Under the pieces are notes generated by a model. The model did not search any database, was not told the DNA's origin, and saw nothing but the letters and a program-made list of their open reading frames with translations. The position numbers and the translations under genes were made by a program. Shown piece after piece: positions 1-12,705 of a stretch of DNA of 64,000 bases (positions are counted from its first letter, which is position 1; the number at the start of each line of letters is the position of its first letter). The DNA is taken from assembly GCA_037179385.1 (NCBI GenBank), contig CM074190.1:6524284-6588283 (forward strand). The letters are read 5' to 3'. The stretch is from Holothuria scabra. Taxonomy: Eukaryota; Echinodermata; Holothuroidea; Aspidochirotida; Holothuriidae.

Positions 1-32
1 CCAAAATTTGTTAAAGGGGTGGTTAAAAGGCA

Positions 33-560
33 GTTATTCATAATCCCAGACAACATCAATTCTCCCAACATCCTTATTTCTAGCCCCTTCCACAGCTATA
101 TAAAACTCATTCTTATCCAGACACAGTTTGAGTTTACTGCTCCAAGGCATACTGTACCTCCAGGGCTCCACTATTGTGGATGTCTGGTACTAAAATTCCA
201 TATGGACAACCAAAAGTTAAAGGTTAGCTGTCCGATGGACAACCATTTTCTCTCGGATTGAAGAAGAATACACTGCTGACTGATCAACTTCTTCATCTTT
301 TTTCATCATACCATTTTTCAGACTTGAAGTGACAGCAAACATCACATCTTTTTGTTTGAACACAGTTGCTCTTTTTAAATTGTCCCAAAAATGTTTTGGA
401 CAACCAAAAATTTTTCGGAAAATCGAGGCCTGACCATGTTGAGTATTAAATTTCAAGAAGGCACTGTGTAACTTGATCGCTCTCAGTACATGCTGTGTAA
501 TATGAACAGCTGCATTTTTATAATTTGATGTCAATCAAAGAGCTGGAACACTTGGGGATT
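33..560 (+). repeat. Diverged family-A element interrupted by other sequence
   Basis: The left part (33-150) resembles the family-A consensus (AATTCTCCCAACATCCTTAT, CTCATTCTTATCCAGACACA). The right part (478-560) carries CTCTCAGTACATGCTGTGTA and TGTCAATCAAAGAGCTGG. About 300 bp of unrelated sequence separates them. No coding potential is visible. Confidence 0.5.
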
Positions 561-1150
561 TCTGTCTGGTGCTGGTAAATTTTATTTTAAGGCTATGAGC
601 AAGGTCTTTATTCTTCAAGAAAGGAAAGTCATCTTTGATAAAACTTGTCACAAAAGTTCTGGACAGTTTGCATAATTCCTTTAATTATACTTTTGATTAT
701 TTTTGAAGTGATTTGAACATATTTTCAAGCTAGCTAGAAAAAGGTGCTAATTTCAGATAGTGATTTATATGAGATGTAACTCCTGGTCCATTTCAGTTTA
801 TAGGCTTTTATTATTTCCTTCAGTTAAGTCAAACAAACCTGACTTTTTTGATTAGACTTCAATAGCCTACGACATAAAGCAATTGACAGTGCATGGATCT
901 GTGGCTCTTTCTCAATGTAAGTACTAGACAGGTGTTTCAGTTTAAATTGGAAGGGGGGGGGGGATGAAATTAATTTTAAGTCAAAAAGACAATAAGAAAA
1001 CCAAACATAATGCGGACACACGGCTACCACTTTTATAATGTCTTTCCTCCCTCCAAACATCCTTTACACAAGCATAATGTGGTGGTGGAAGCACACTGCA
1101 GCTGTGAACTAGAAGAAGATAAAGGTTAGCCCTACATGTCACACATTTAA

Positions 1151-1401
1151 CCCTTTACCATTGTTTGGGTTCTTTTGGACCCATGCTAAGAGCTCGGCTG
1201 TCACCCATCTTTACTGTTTCACACGGAGCTCGAAACTGCGAGTTGCTACCAGAAAATTCGGCCACAACAACAAAAGGGACAATAGTTTAAGGTCATGGGG
1301 TCAATGACCTATGGAAGCTGATGTGGGGCATGCTACGTCCGCTTTTCCGCCCACTCCCGAGGCGCGCAAATATGCCCCGATCGGAGCACAACGGTTAAGG
1401 G
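1151..1401. mobile_element. piggyBac-like miniature element, copy 1
   Basis: TTAA at 1147-1150 and 1402-1405 flanks a 251-bp element. Its ends are CCCTTTACCATTGT and, inverted, CCCTTAACCGTTGT. A TTAA target site with CCCTT ends is characteristic of piggyBac-type elements. The interior is GC-richer than its surroundings and contains GAGGCGCGCAAATATGCCCC. A second copy in the same orientation lies at 63199-63444. It has no open frame, so it is non-autonomous. Confidence 0.8.
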
Positions 1402-2438
1402 TTAAAGAGGGGGATCAATCATGTCTAAAACAATGGGATGATTGCAGCAGCAGTGGCTGAACGATACGTCAGTGCTGTTTAAGGCTGTCATCCAACCGGG
1501 GCCTTGCTCCCATCTCTGCAAATAATACCTTTCTTTATCTGAAAACTGAGCTCTTTTTCAACCTATGGTAGTGTGCCATTCACCCAGTAAAATCTCTGGC
1601 AAAGTAAACCCCCCCCCACCCCCCTCCTTTCCTTCCTCCAAGGATAGAAACTGTAAGGAATATTTTAGCAATTTTAGTGATCATAACTTGCATTGCAGTT
1701 TTGATGTTTCATGATAAATCAGTAAGTTGATCCAATCCCTTGGGGTGTATGTTAAAAGAATGTTGCACAATTTTGATTTGTGATTGTATGCATTGTATTG
1801 CATTTCTGACCAGCCAGCATGCTATAGCAAAATGAGATGAGGTTAGGAGTGTGGTTAGATAGAGTTTTACAGCTCTGTGAGATGCAATACTGGTACTGTA
1901 TTCCCTGCATTCATATATGCACACTTTTTATGGTTTGGTTGAGTTTATATTTACCATAAAACCAGCTAAACACATTCTTGTAGCCACAAACATTAAGATG
2001 TAGCAACTTTCAGTTTGATATTGTGTTAACGGAACAAAATTATGTGTGATACCACACAAGTTAAGTAAATACCCTGGATATCCACAACTATGTATTTTCT
2101 TCAAACTCCCTAGTTTGAACAATTCCTAGAAAAGTATACAGGTGGTTTAAGGATGGGTGAAAGAACAGCATGGTAGCATGAATACAGATAAAACATGGAA
2201 ATCAAACCAACCAGGGGGATGGTCCATAAAAAGTATCGTTGCAACTGTTTGACGAATGGAAGTGTATCATAAATTTTTAAAAAGCTGACCAAGGGATTAC
2301 AATATTTCTGATTATATTCTAAATGGGAGGGGGAGCTGTGAAAAAATAACAAAGATACAATTTCTCAAATCATGTTTTTTTTTTGGTTGTTTGACAATAT
2401 TTGGGTTGGAATTACAAAAACATATTAAGTTTCTATTA

Positions 2439-2915
2439 AAAGCCTAACCCTTTGACCCCAAGCTGGTCCAATTCTCCTAACCTGCTGCACTTGTTGATCA
2501 CCTTCCACAAATATTTAAAATTCATCCTCATCCACACACAATCTCAGTTTTTTGCTTCAGGGTAAGTATGCAAGAACCCCAGTGTAATCATGCGCAGGAC
2601 ACTTTTTGTGCAGTACATCCCCCTGTGGGCTGGGGGTTGTAGAATATGCTCACAGTATTCACCATCTGTCGAGTGAGGCAACTAAAGGGAAGGACTTGAA
2701 CAGTATTTGAACAGTATGACACTATATAATGCATGAGTGTTGGTGTGTCGTTAAAATCTTATTGAACTAACTAACTCTGTGCAGTACATGTGTAATATAT
2801 ATACTACAGTACTCAGATTTTTTTCATCTGCTGTCAATCAAAGAGTACATGTGCTCATGAGAAATTTCTGTAAAACTGCAACAAAAAATGCATTTTGGTG
2901 TGAGAGGTGAGTCAG
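2439..2915 (+). repeat. Diverged family-A element with internal insertion
   Basis: It starts after TTAA at 2435 with AGCCTAACCCTTTGACCCCA and continues with CCAATTCTCCTAACCTGCTG, TTCATCCTCATCCACACACA and a degraded right end (GCTGTCAATCAAAGAG, TTTTGGTGTGAGAGGTGAG). About 180 bp of unrelated sequence sits in the middle. Confidence 0.55.
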
Positions 2916-3117
2916 GTGACTAGGTCTTTTAAACAACCTACAACAAGGAGCAGGCATGGTTTAACACAATGTTTAAAATCAAAGCAGCACCATTGCAGAA
3001 GCAAACTGGCACAGGGCCCTTCGACAGAGGCTTATAACTTTCAGCAGCCATGCTGCTATAAATCAAATTATGTATTGCAGGTACTATGTATACTGTATTT
3101 ACACAATCACAACTTAA

Positions 3118-3413
3118 AGGCCCAATTCTCTCATCCCAAACAGTACCAATTCCCCTAACCTTCTTAATTAAGCCCTTCTCACATTTGTCTGAAATTCACC
3201 CTCATCCAGATACAACCTCATTTTATTGCTTCAGGGTAAATATAGAAAGCTCAATGTGTATAATCAAAACACTATCAGAGCAGCTTATGCTGTGTAATAT
3301 AAGTTTTGGTATTCTGCATTGTTTGAATAAGCAGTCAATCAAAAAGCTGAGCCAATTTAGAGTTGCTGTTACCCTATACTAGAGGTGTAGTTTGGGATGA
3401 GAAGATTGTCCCT
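3118..3413 (+). mobile_element. Family A miniature transposon (TTAA), copy 1
   Basis: The element is 296 bp with TTAA at 3114-3117 and 3414-3417. The left end reads AGGCCCAATTCTCTCATCCC and the right end GTTTGGGATGAGAAGATTGT then CCCT. The ends are imperfect inverted repeats of about 25 bp. Family-A copies show no conserved frame, so this is a MITE mobilised by an unknown TTAA-specific transposase. Confidence 0.85.
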
Positions 3414-3417
3414 TTAA

Positions 3418-5929
3418 GGCAAAATGAATTGTTCCTCTTTAAATTTAGGCATCTTGTCGCAGGAGAAAGCCTAATTATCAAAATGTCACATACTTTCACA
3501 AAAGTTCACCAAGAGTTAAGTGGCAGTTTCTTTTCATGATCTTTTGGCACTGTTAATGATGGTTGCCAAGATACTATCAATACATACACTAAGAAGAGAC
3601 ATTCTGCAATGAAGGGTAGACCAACTGGTGTTTTATGGAAAGTGGTATTTACCAACACAGCTTTCTATTAGCTACCTTAACACCAACGAGGTTACAATCG
3701 CCCTTCCAACACTACAGACCTTTTTTTTTTTGTAACTGGCAGCAGTTACACTACCAACATGACTATGCACTGAAGCACTTCTCATTGGATGATTAGGTGA
3801 TAAAGCTTAGTAAAACAGAAATTCTCAGAAGATGACCATAAAATTCTTCCATTCAACCAACATATCTTAATCATTTAAGTTTATAAATAACCACAATATC
3901 AACGTACTCAAATCACTGACTTACATGGTAAGTGCTCAGATAAAATGAATTCCAACATCAGTGTCAAAATTCCTGGTTTAGTTTAAACAAAGTCAAACTT
4001 CCCACTTATCCATTCCCAAAGTGGAGAAAAATGATGAAAGCATGTTATTTTGATTGCAGTTCAAAAACGTCTTAAGCCCTTTCTTTTTTAAATGCCTTTC
4101 TGAAATGGAATTAAAAGCAACTACCTGGGGGCCAAACATGACCCCAGCTTTTTAGTGTTAAATGCTACACTCCATGACAACTGTTGACTGTTTTTCTTTT
4201 CCCTGGATACAAGGCAGTTGCCTGGTAATTTAGGTGGTGTGTGATTAATCTCCAAACTTGTACAACAAGACTTACCTCGTACTGTAAAAGCCTCTACTTA
4301 AAAGTGTATGATGACTTCAATTTTTTGAAACACTGCAACTAATTTACTTTGTAAAAAATTGCTTTCAAGTTAAAAGGCAACATTCTTTACAGTGCATAGT
4401 ACACATAAATCTCAAAATACTCTAGGAGATTCCTTCCCAGGCCTAACCAAGGAGACATGGGGGATATACCCCTTTAGAAGTTTTAAACTACCATGAAAAA
4501 AATTGAAATCACTAAAAATTGTCAGCCTGAATGTTCTGCCAGAAGTTTTACTGCAAGCATTAACATGTATGATTTCTCTCTTCCTCAACTTGTATACATA
4601 AATACACATGATACAAGCAAAGGAGTGAAATAAACTCATCTCCCTGCCCACTTCAAAATCATTTCCCTACCCAGTTCCTCTTCAGAACCATGTATGCCGA
4701 TAGTCATCACCCTTCTGCTTTTTTAGGGTATAGGTGCAAACCTTATTATCACATTTTTTCCTTCATAAATTAGTGCCTATAATTATGTCTGGAATGAATC
4801 ATTAAATACCCCCATCCATTTAACCAAACCCCTCCAAATGACAGGCCTCTGTTGAAGTTAAACCTGAGATGTCTACAGCATCCATAATTGATTATGAAAG
4901 TATAACATATGTACAGATCGCTATCACACCATAAAGTGTGCAGACCATCCATGCACCTGCAATCTATCATTATGACTAACATTCCAGCTAGGGAGTATCC
5001 AGGGAGTATCCATTGTAACAACCATGACCTGTCATTAGAGGTCATAAAATATATCACACCAGGAGGGACTACAAAGTCAAGGCTTGGATCAAGTCCAGCC
5101 TTTCAGGTCAACTTTCAAGAATGAAAGATGAGACATGACGGCAATAAAAACAGACAACTGACATATGACAATACAAAAGTAGTAAAAGAAAAATTACAAA
5201 ATGCAAAATGAGAAAAGATAAGCTCACAGACACAATATTCACTAGTCACACACTGAGAGGAAAAAGTTGATGTAGTTGAACTGGCTGAATTAAAACAGAC
5301 ATCCCTTGAGCAATATTTATATTTTATATTATGCCCAGGGGTGTCAGTAGCTCGATGCTGTAATTCCATCTGGAGCTGACATGCACGGTGTTTCTAAAAC
5401 CATATGTAAGCAGGCTGACCACTGTCAACAGTAGTCACCCAAATTGGAACAACTATGCATCAAAATGCAGGGGTTGTATATAATTACCTGTAGAAACTTT
5501 TTTTGGGGGGGGTTGGGGGTTGGAAAGGGGGTGGAGTGAGGTGTACTTATATGTTAACTGAATTTCACTTCATTCATTTTATAAACAAATCAATCTGTTG
5601 CCCCATATGCTACACCTTTTGAAGAAAAAATTTTTGTGCAAACAAAGAGCCTAGGTCTTTTGACAGAAAAGAATGCAGTTTTCCATGCGAATTACTTTTT
5701 CTCTTGAATGATTATCTCAGAGAGTTGACTGACATGTGAGAATGTTTGGTACAGATATGAAAATTTAAGTATCAGTATGACAAAAAAGAATCTAAAAAAA
5801 TCATTCTTGAAAATTATTGATAACTTCTTTTTGTTAGAAAGGGGCAGATTTATTACTTTCACTCTCATGATCACTAATGTATTACTCACATTCAAAACAT
5901 TACTACATAAAATTGGAAATTATACTCAC
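3418..5929. other. Intergenic or last-intron sequence, nothing recognised
   Basis: This is the region where the next kinase exon after 5930 could lie. I searched the minus strand by eye for DLIKKLL, RLG and HHRWF-type words next to splice sites and found none that hold. It includes a T-tract (3719) and a G-tract (5505). The stretches 561-1146 and 1406-2434 also show nothing beyond G/C tracts. Confidence 0.5.
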
Positions 5930-6025
5930 TTTGAGTTAACATTAAAATGGCGAGGCCAGTCTATTTTGCCTTCTAAAATTTTCTCATAAATGCCGAATGG
6001 ATTGTCATCGAAGAACGGAGGGTAC
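5930..6025 (-). CDS. PRKX: PRKX-like kinase exon d: helix G region
   Basis: This 96-bp exon has an acceptor (ctctatttag above 6025) and a donor AAA/GTGAGT below 5930. It reads YPPFFDDNPFGIYEKILEGK then IDWPRHFNVNS plus AA of a split codon. The first Gly is completed across the upstream intron. PPFFDDNPFGIY is diagnostic for PRKX-type rather than PKA-type kinases. The donor shows that at least one more exon follows in the direction of lower coordinates. It should begin with the equivalent of (K)DLIKKLL and carry the RLG motif; I did not find it between 1 and 5929. Confidence 0.93.
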
Positions 6026-6504
6026 CTAAATAGAGAAAGTGAGCCAATTTAGAACAACGGTTTCCCCTAAAAAAGTAAAAAAAAAGGGAAACTTAAAAAT
6101 CACAGCTTTATCTTCCAAATGACAGCTTTGTAAACTTTGTGAAGAAATCATAAGTATCTATTATGGGTTCTTAAACATACACACTTAACATTTTCATACC
6201 ATGAAAGAAACTGCATGACGTTCACTCACCTTCAGTTTGGAGAGCTTTTACTTTTTCAAAATGTCTTGATTTTAGTATAAATACACTCTACACTCATATT
6301 TCCTTCATCTTACATTTCCATCATCTTTTGCATGTTTTCCTAAGTAGAAATTTTTAATATTATCCTTTCCAAATTCATTTTAAATGTAATTCCTACAACC
6401 ACACTTACCATGATTAAAAAGTTGTTTACTGTGTGTGCTTACTTCATAACTAAAAAAAATGATTTATTTTGCATGCTACATGGTAATTCACAAAACTCCC
6501 TGGT

Positions 6505-6745
6505 TTGGGAGTCTGTGAGGGACAATACCTACCTCCTATTACCTTATGTATACCATTTACACCTATACTTACCATCTGGCGAACTAATAACACCATGGGA
6601 ACCCTACCAGTAGAGGGCACTATACACCCTGTAACTTCCAATAATTTCCTATAACTGTAGGTAAAGGTATAAATAGGGTAATAGAAGGTAGGTGGGGACA
6701 GAAATAGACAGCATTTTGGAGGCCAATTGGGAACTACATACCAGA
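6505..6745. repeat. Element with internal inverted arms, family L
   Basis: Arms at 6526-6560 (ACCTACCTCCTATTACCTTA) and 6660-6697 (GGGTAATAGAAGGTAGGTGG) are inverted repeats around AACCCTACCAGTAGAGGGCA. The arm sequence recurs at 56388-56430 (GTGATAGGAGGTAGGTGAGG). The open frames through here are repeat artefacts. Confidence 0.55.
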
Positions 6746-8323
6746 CAGACACATCATGGCACAAGTCAACTGATACTGTACTTACTTACTCTGAGACTTG
6801 AACTATGCATAAGAAAAATGTAAATATCCCCCTGCTTCTATGGATCTCTCTGTAAAATCTTCCATGATGAAAATAAACAGAGCAACAGTAAAAAGTTATG
6901 GTTAACGTGGGGGACTGAGTCCTTGTCACATCAGTGGCTTTAAGGCAAAACTGGGTCCCGATGAACAGAGTCTGGCTTTAACGTCAGAAGAGGATAAAGT
7001 CAACAAATCCAAGATAAAACACATGACAGAAATGTTGTGTATCCTCTTCCTCGGCATGAAGAGAGACCGATCTATTTCTAATTTAACTAGACAAATTATA
7101 AGAAGGTACAGTATATAGTAGCTGCAAAATGTACATGAGCATCAAAGAACTCTTGGCTGACTAACTGCTTCCTCTGAATTAGCTTTTATTCCCAAGCCTA
7201 ACATAGAACTACACACATTAACTTGACTGTGCCAGATTAGCTTAATCCCAATACAAAAAATGAAGGAAGAAATAAGTAAAGGTACTAAAAGTTATAAGAG
7301 AGGAAATAAGTGGATTAACTAAAGCGTAGGAAGCCCAAATATTCAAACGGATTAATTAATAGGGAGAAGCTCCTATTCAAAGCTTTTAAGGAAGTGGCCA
7401 CACAAAGACTTGTTAACAAACCTAAATTAATATGAAGAGAGAAGCACTAGAGATGCAATTGTTGCCGAGAATAAAATGAGATGGGATTAGGGAAGAATGT
7501 AAAACAGACAGGCAGTGTGATAATATATAATCTCCCTACAAACATTAAACTCTAAGGGTTTGAAAAGAATCGATACCAGGTACAAATTCCCTTTCCTATG
7601 ACTTGATCGCTTAAGTGGCACACAAGTTTTTTTCCAGACAAGAATTACCGTGCGGCAGGAAGTGCATAAGATTTGGTATGGATACATACAAGGTACAGTC
7701 ATGTACACTTACAGATCAGGCATGCACACCGATAGGGTTATGCAAGTGGTACGTGTCAAGATGAGGTTAGGGTTTCATCACTTGGGATAAATATGTATGC
7801 ATAGAAATAAAATAAAAATATTAACATGCATACAGTACATAAACCAAATCATCAGTTTGTGCTGTACTTATTGAAATTGTTTACTCACAGCATTATTAGT
7901 TAGGGCATTCATTGACTACACTGTGATCCATACCACATTTGTGTTGGTTCGTTACCATGATATGCACTCAGATCCCACTGTCACCTTTGTTTCACCTACC
8001 GAATTTCCACACATCTTGTTATGCTAATTTATCTTCCTTCTTTTGTCACTTATATTTTACTGAACTAAGCTGTAATCTTAAGCTATTACAGGCACAATGT
8101 TAATTCTGGTATGCCGAAAAAAAGTAGCAATTGCCTCAGAGCTACAGTAACACTACTCAAAGAGCGCACACAGTGCAACTGTAAATTAGGTGCAATAAGG
8201 GTTCTTAAGTTTGTATCCAAAGTGCATTACCTCCTTTTAGCACTAAATCCTCAAATTAAGATTTGTAACCTGTCACATTCATGTCTCCCAACACATCATG
8301 CCTAACATGTCTCCAGGTTTGGT
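6746..8323. other. Intron sequence, nothing recognised
   Basis: Lies between exons c and d. Only short chance frames occur; I see no repeat family or RNA gene here. Confidence 0.5.
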
Positions 8324-8327
8324 TTAA

Positions 8328-8623
8328 AGGGCCAAACCTCTCACCCCAAACTACATTTTTGGTGTGGGGATACCAAAATTCTCAATTGGCTCAGCTCTTT
8401 GATTGACAGCTAATTCAAGCAATGCAAAGTACCAAAGCTTATATTACTGAGCATGAAAGGTACTGAGTGGTTTTGATTATATAAATTGAGTTTTTCTATA
8501 CTAACCTTAAACCAATAAACTGAGATTGCATCTGGATGAGGATGAATTTCAGACAATTGTGGGAGGGTCTTAAGTAAGAAGGTTAGGAGAATTGGTACTG
8601 TTTGGGGTGAGAGAACTGGGCGT
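8328..8623 (-). mobile_element. Family A miniature transposon, copy 2
   Basis: This is an inverted full-length copy, 296 bp, with TTAA at 8324-8327 and 8624-8627. It has GGGCCAAACCTCTCACCCCA at its left end and TTTGGGGTGAGAGAACTGGG at its right. It lies between exons c and d, about 0.7 kb from the tandem array. Confidence 0.88.
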
Positions 8624-9044
8624 TTAAGAAATAAGGTCAGGTTAGAGTCGGAATGTCTTGAGATATATTATTTTACATGATACACTGAGAGGAGTAGGAT
8701 GAATTCTAGAGAAACAGGCCACCATAATCTTACATTGTCACTTGAAAATGAGAGATGAGATGAGGGGGGAGGGGACGTACTTCACCCCTTCTCCTTCTTT
8801 CTAAACCCACTTAAACCATTCTAACCTGGTTTTAACTCTAGAACCAATGTTAAGGAGTTCTTCAAACAACATAAATAAAATTTAAAACCAGAATGCAAAA
8901 ATGCATTGAGGTTTCGATGATACATACATGCTCTTTTCAATAATATGCTACATTTCTTGTAACAACTGGTGACCCAAAATAGCCTTTGTCTCCACCTGTA
9001 AGTGACTGGTTTTTCTTTCATACTGTGCCTTAAGATATTCTGCA

Positions 9045-10792
9045 AACAAGGTTTTCAGAGTTTGATGCCAGGTGATACCAGATGACCATTGACCTCCACC
9101 AAAAACAACAGGTACAGTACTTTCAACTCACCATAACACATCCACATACTAATTGGGAAATCCATCCAAGTTTCCTACCTTGAGATATCCCATTTTGACA
9201 AGTTTTTCAAAGTTTGACCGATCATGACCCCAGATGTCCTTTCACCTCCACAAAAAATAACCTTATACAGACCATCTTCTCACCATAATTCATTTACATA
9301 CTTATTTTGAAATCCATCCACCTTTCATACCTTGAGCTATCCTAAACAAGGTTTTCTGAGTTTGACCTCTATGACCCCAAATGACCTTTGACCTCTACCA
9401 AAATCAATAGGGTTCTTCCTCCCATCATAACACATCAATATATCAAGTTTGAAATCAATCCAAGCTTCCTCCCTTGAGATATAGTGTAAACAAGAAGTTC
9501 GAAGTTTGACCCCATGGGACCCCAAATGACCTTTGACCTCCACCAAAATTTATTGGGTTATTTCTTACATCGTAACACATCAACATATCAAGTTTGAAAT
9601 GAATCAAAGTTTCCTATCTTGAGATATAGTGTAAACCAGGATTTCGGGGTGTGACCCCAAATGACCGTTGATCTCCATGAAAATAAATCGGGTTCTTTCT
9701 TACATCATAATGCATCAGCCTATCAAGATTGAAATGAATCCAAGTTTCCTACCATAATGTATCATGTAAACAAGGATTTCAGGTTTTTACCCCATGTGAC
9801 CCCAAATGACCTTTGACCTTCACAAAAATAAATTGGGTTCTTTCTTACATCATAACGCATCAGCCTATCAAGATTGAAATGAATCCATGTTTCCTACAAT
9901 AATGTATCATGTAAACAAGGATTTTAGGTTTTGACCCCATGTGACCCCAAATGACCTTTGACCTCCACGAAAATACATCGGGTTCTATCTTACATCATAA
10001 CGCATCAACATATCAAGTATGAAATTGATCCAAGTTTTCTACCATGAGATATCATGTAAACAAGGATTTCAGGGTTTGACCCCATGTGACCCCAAATGAC
10101 CTTTGACCTCCAACAAAATCAATAGGGTTCTTCCTTACATCATAACGCATCAACATATCAAGTTTGAAATTAATCCAAGTTTTCTACCATGAGATATCGT
10201 GTAAACAAGGATTTCAGGGTTTGACCCCATGTGACCCCAAATGACCTTTGACCTCCACCAAAATCAAAAGGAATCTTCCTCCCATGCTAACGCATCAACA
10301 TATCAAGTTTGAAATTAATCCAACTTTTCTACCATGAGATATCGTGTTAACAAGGATTTCGGGTTTTGATCCCATGTGACCCCAAGTGACCTCTGACCTC
10401 CACCAAAATCAATAGGGTTCTTCCTGACATCCTAACGCAACAACATATCAAGTTTGAAATTATTCCAAATTTTCTACCATGAGATATCGTGTAAACAAAG
10501 ATTTCGGGGTTTGACCCCACGTGACCCCAAATAACCTTTGACCTCCACCAAAATCAATAGGCTTCTTCCTTACATCATAACGCATCAACATATCAAGTTT
10601 GAAATTAATCCAAGTTTCCTGTCTTGAGATATTGTGTAAACAAGGATTTTGGTTTTTGACCCCCTGTGACCCCAGATGACCTTTGACCTCAACCAAAATA
10701 AATAGGGTTCTTCCTCTCAGTATGAGGTATCTAAGTACCAAGTTTGAGAACTGTCAGATCTTCCCTTCTCAAGATATCGTGTAAACAAGCAA
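9045..10792. repeat. ~145-bp tandem repeat array with DR1 cores
   Basis: About eleven to twelve monomers are seen. The core element begins at 9083, 9235, 9382, 9527, 9662, 9807, 9952, 10097, 10242, 10387, 10532 and 10677. From 9807 onward the spacing is exactly 145 bp; one unit is 135 bp, and the left edge is diverged (147, 152). Each monomer has GATATCGTGTAAACAAGG, GTGACCCCAAATGACCTTTG, an AT-rich part with CATCAACATATCAAGTTTGA, and AATCCAAG. A decayed unit is visible to about 8940. The array lies in the intron between exons c and d and ends in an (AC)n tract. Open frames across it (for example minus 10741-10460) are artefacts of the repeat. A single dispersed monomer lies near 16.75 kb. Confidence 0.93.
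9382..10689 (-). promoter_or_regulatory. Array of DR1-type nuclear-receptor sites
   Basis: The plus strand reads TGACCTTTGACCT, i.e. AGGTCAAAGGTCA on the minus strand, which is the consensus DR1 site of HNF4, RXR/PPAR and COUP-TF type receptors. Seven perfect copies start at 9382, 9527, 9807, 9952, 10097, 10242 and 10677. One-mismatch copies start at 10387 and 10532, and weaker ones at 9083 and 9662. A further half-site-like TGACCCC lies just upstream in most monomers. The motif match is seen directly; receptor binding or enhancer activity is inference, and the repeat may simply carry it by chance. Confidence 0.4.
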
Positions 10793-10797
10793 AGTGT

Positions 10798-10850
10798 CAC
10801 AAACACACACACATACACACGCACATACACACATACATACACACACACGC
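10798..10850. repeat. (AC)n microsatellite
   Basis: An imperfect ACAC/CATACACAC tract lies directly after the last 145-bp monomer and 60 bp from the exon c boundary. Confidence 0.9.
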
Positions 10851-10908
10851 CATCATGAATGCATAGGTTTCTCTTTTCATCGAAACCAAAAAAAACTGTT
10901 CAAACTTA

Positions 10909-11073
<165 letters not shown>

Positions 11074-11222
11074 TTATACAACAAAGTAGGAAGAAAACTT
11101 CAAGAATTTTAAAATCATAAACATATATCATATGCACCACTAACTTTGACCAATAGAAAGAGTACTGTAATTCAATAATTGCTATACCCACCCAGCCCAC
11201 GAGGAAGAACCCCCACACTTAA

Positions 11223-12701
11223 AGAGCCCATGAAATGACTTAGTAAGAATGATTTAGGGTCATTCTCTGACACTATCTATCAACAAAAATAGCATTTATT
11301 TTAAAAAATCTCACCCATGAAAGAGAAATGCTCAAGTGAAATGGTATCCCTTCCAGCACAACAACTGAAAAATGTAAAAGTGCATTCAACCAAGAATGTC
11401 ATCATCTCAGGAACCCAACTTCACAGTGTGTGTACTATAGTGTACTTGGAGTATACCCTGCTCTGTTGATATTACAGAATCTTGCGTGTATAGATGGCCT
11501 AAAATGATTGATATAATCAACAATACAAAACCTAAACCTATGTTTGCTTCACAAAACTAGTGAAAAAAGAGATTTCAACACCTAAGAATATCCCTGTTCA
11601 ACAGATGGAGTTTTGTGACTTCTCAATATTTCTTGAGCCATCTAGCAGGGAAAATTGTTTGGTATATATCATAAAAATGTTTGAAAGTTCCCTGGTATTA
11701 TACACACAGAAAAATACCTTAGGCTCCTGGGGGATGTAACTGCATCCATTTGTCCTCCAGTGTTATGTAACAATTATTTTTATTGGGGAGGAAGCAGTGA
11801 TTCTCTCATTACACAGGCGCATATGCAATACTGTATACCATTCTGCACAGTGGCTTAAATACTACCAACAAGTTCTGTGTTGTTTTGGATGCCTGTGCTA
11901 ATGCTCAAATTTGACTTGGTTCAAAGAAAAGGAACAGTGATGACAGTGAGAAAGGAGACTGGCTGATCTTTTGGTCAGGAAGTATTCTGTATTTTTATAA
12001 AAAGTTGGCATGCAGTTACTATTTCAACTTCATGCATTTTGAAGTCTATGCTAGTACAAGATCCATTGTATGATTTCCACATTAATGTTTGTGACAAATT
12101 TACTTGGAAGGGATGCCTTTCAAAGGAATCCGGGTGAGATATCAGTCTTCTTTTATTCAACAATCTGATTGAATGTGAGTTAAAAATATTTTCTTTTTCT
12201 GGTTGAAAGAATTGCTGTCTAATTATAAATCGACTAGATTGCTGGAACCAAAAATTCAAACTGTTAGGCCTAACATAAATGGGACAGTGCTTGAGTAAAT
12301 AATGACAAAATTCCTCATTCGAGGAATTGGGAGTGAGAATTTCAAATTTTGATTGATATATATTTGGCTAAAATACTGGGACATTCTTCAGATATAATTC
12401 AGAAACTATCTGGCCAGTACCCGTGTCATGCTACAGTACGCAATCTGTGAGCAAAATGTTACTTAAACATAGCATTATAATACACACACTGTGAAGTTGG
12501 GTTCCTGCAATGATGTCATTTTTGGTTCAATGCACTCTTGTATCTTTCACATTTTTCAGCTGTTGTGCTGAAAGGGGCACCATTTTACTTGAGCATTTCT
12601 CTTTTGTGGGGCAGAATTTTTTAAAGTAAATGCTTTTTTTGTTGATAGATAGTGTCAGAGAATGACTCCAATCGTTGTTATTGAGTCATTTCATGGGCTC
12701 T
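11223..12701. mobile_element. 1.48-kb TTAA element with ~220-bp inverted ends (family C)
   Basis: TTAA at 11219-11222 and 12702-12705. The termini are AGAGCCCATGAAATGAC and its inverted copy. Inverted similarity continues for about 220 bp on each side (11223-11440 against 12478-12701), including GGAACCCAACTTCACAGTGT and its reverse complement. The interior has one 94-codon frame (minus 12259-11975) that I do not recognise. TTAA duplication fits piggyBac or Kolobok-type transposition, but the AGAGCCC end does not look like piggyBac. It lies in the intron about 190 bp upstream (in gene direction) of exon c. Confidence 0.85.
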
Positions 12702-12705
12702 TTAA

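Noticed and set aside
4681..4717. Minus-strand GDDYRHTWF, vaguely like the HHRWF region of a PRKX C-terminal exon
   Set aside because: A stop follows immediately, nothing upstream resembles DLIKKLL or RLG, and no convincing splice context exists.
10460..10741. 93-codon minus frame and similar frames at 9337-9546
   Set aside because: They lie within the 145-bp tandem array; shared words such as VEVKGHLGS come from the repeat, and 145 is not a multiple of three.
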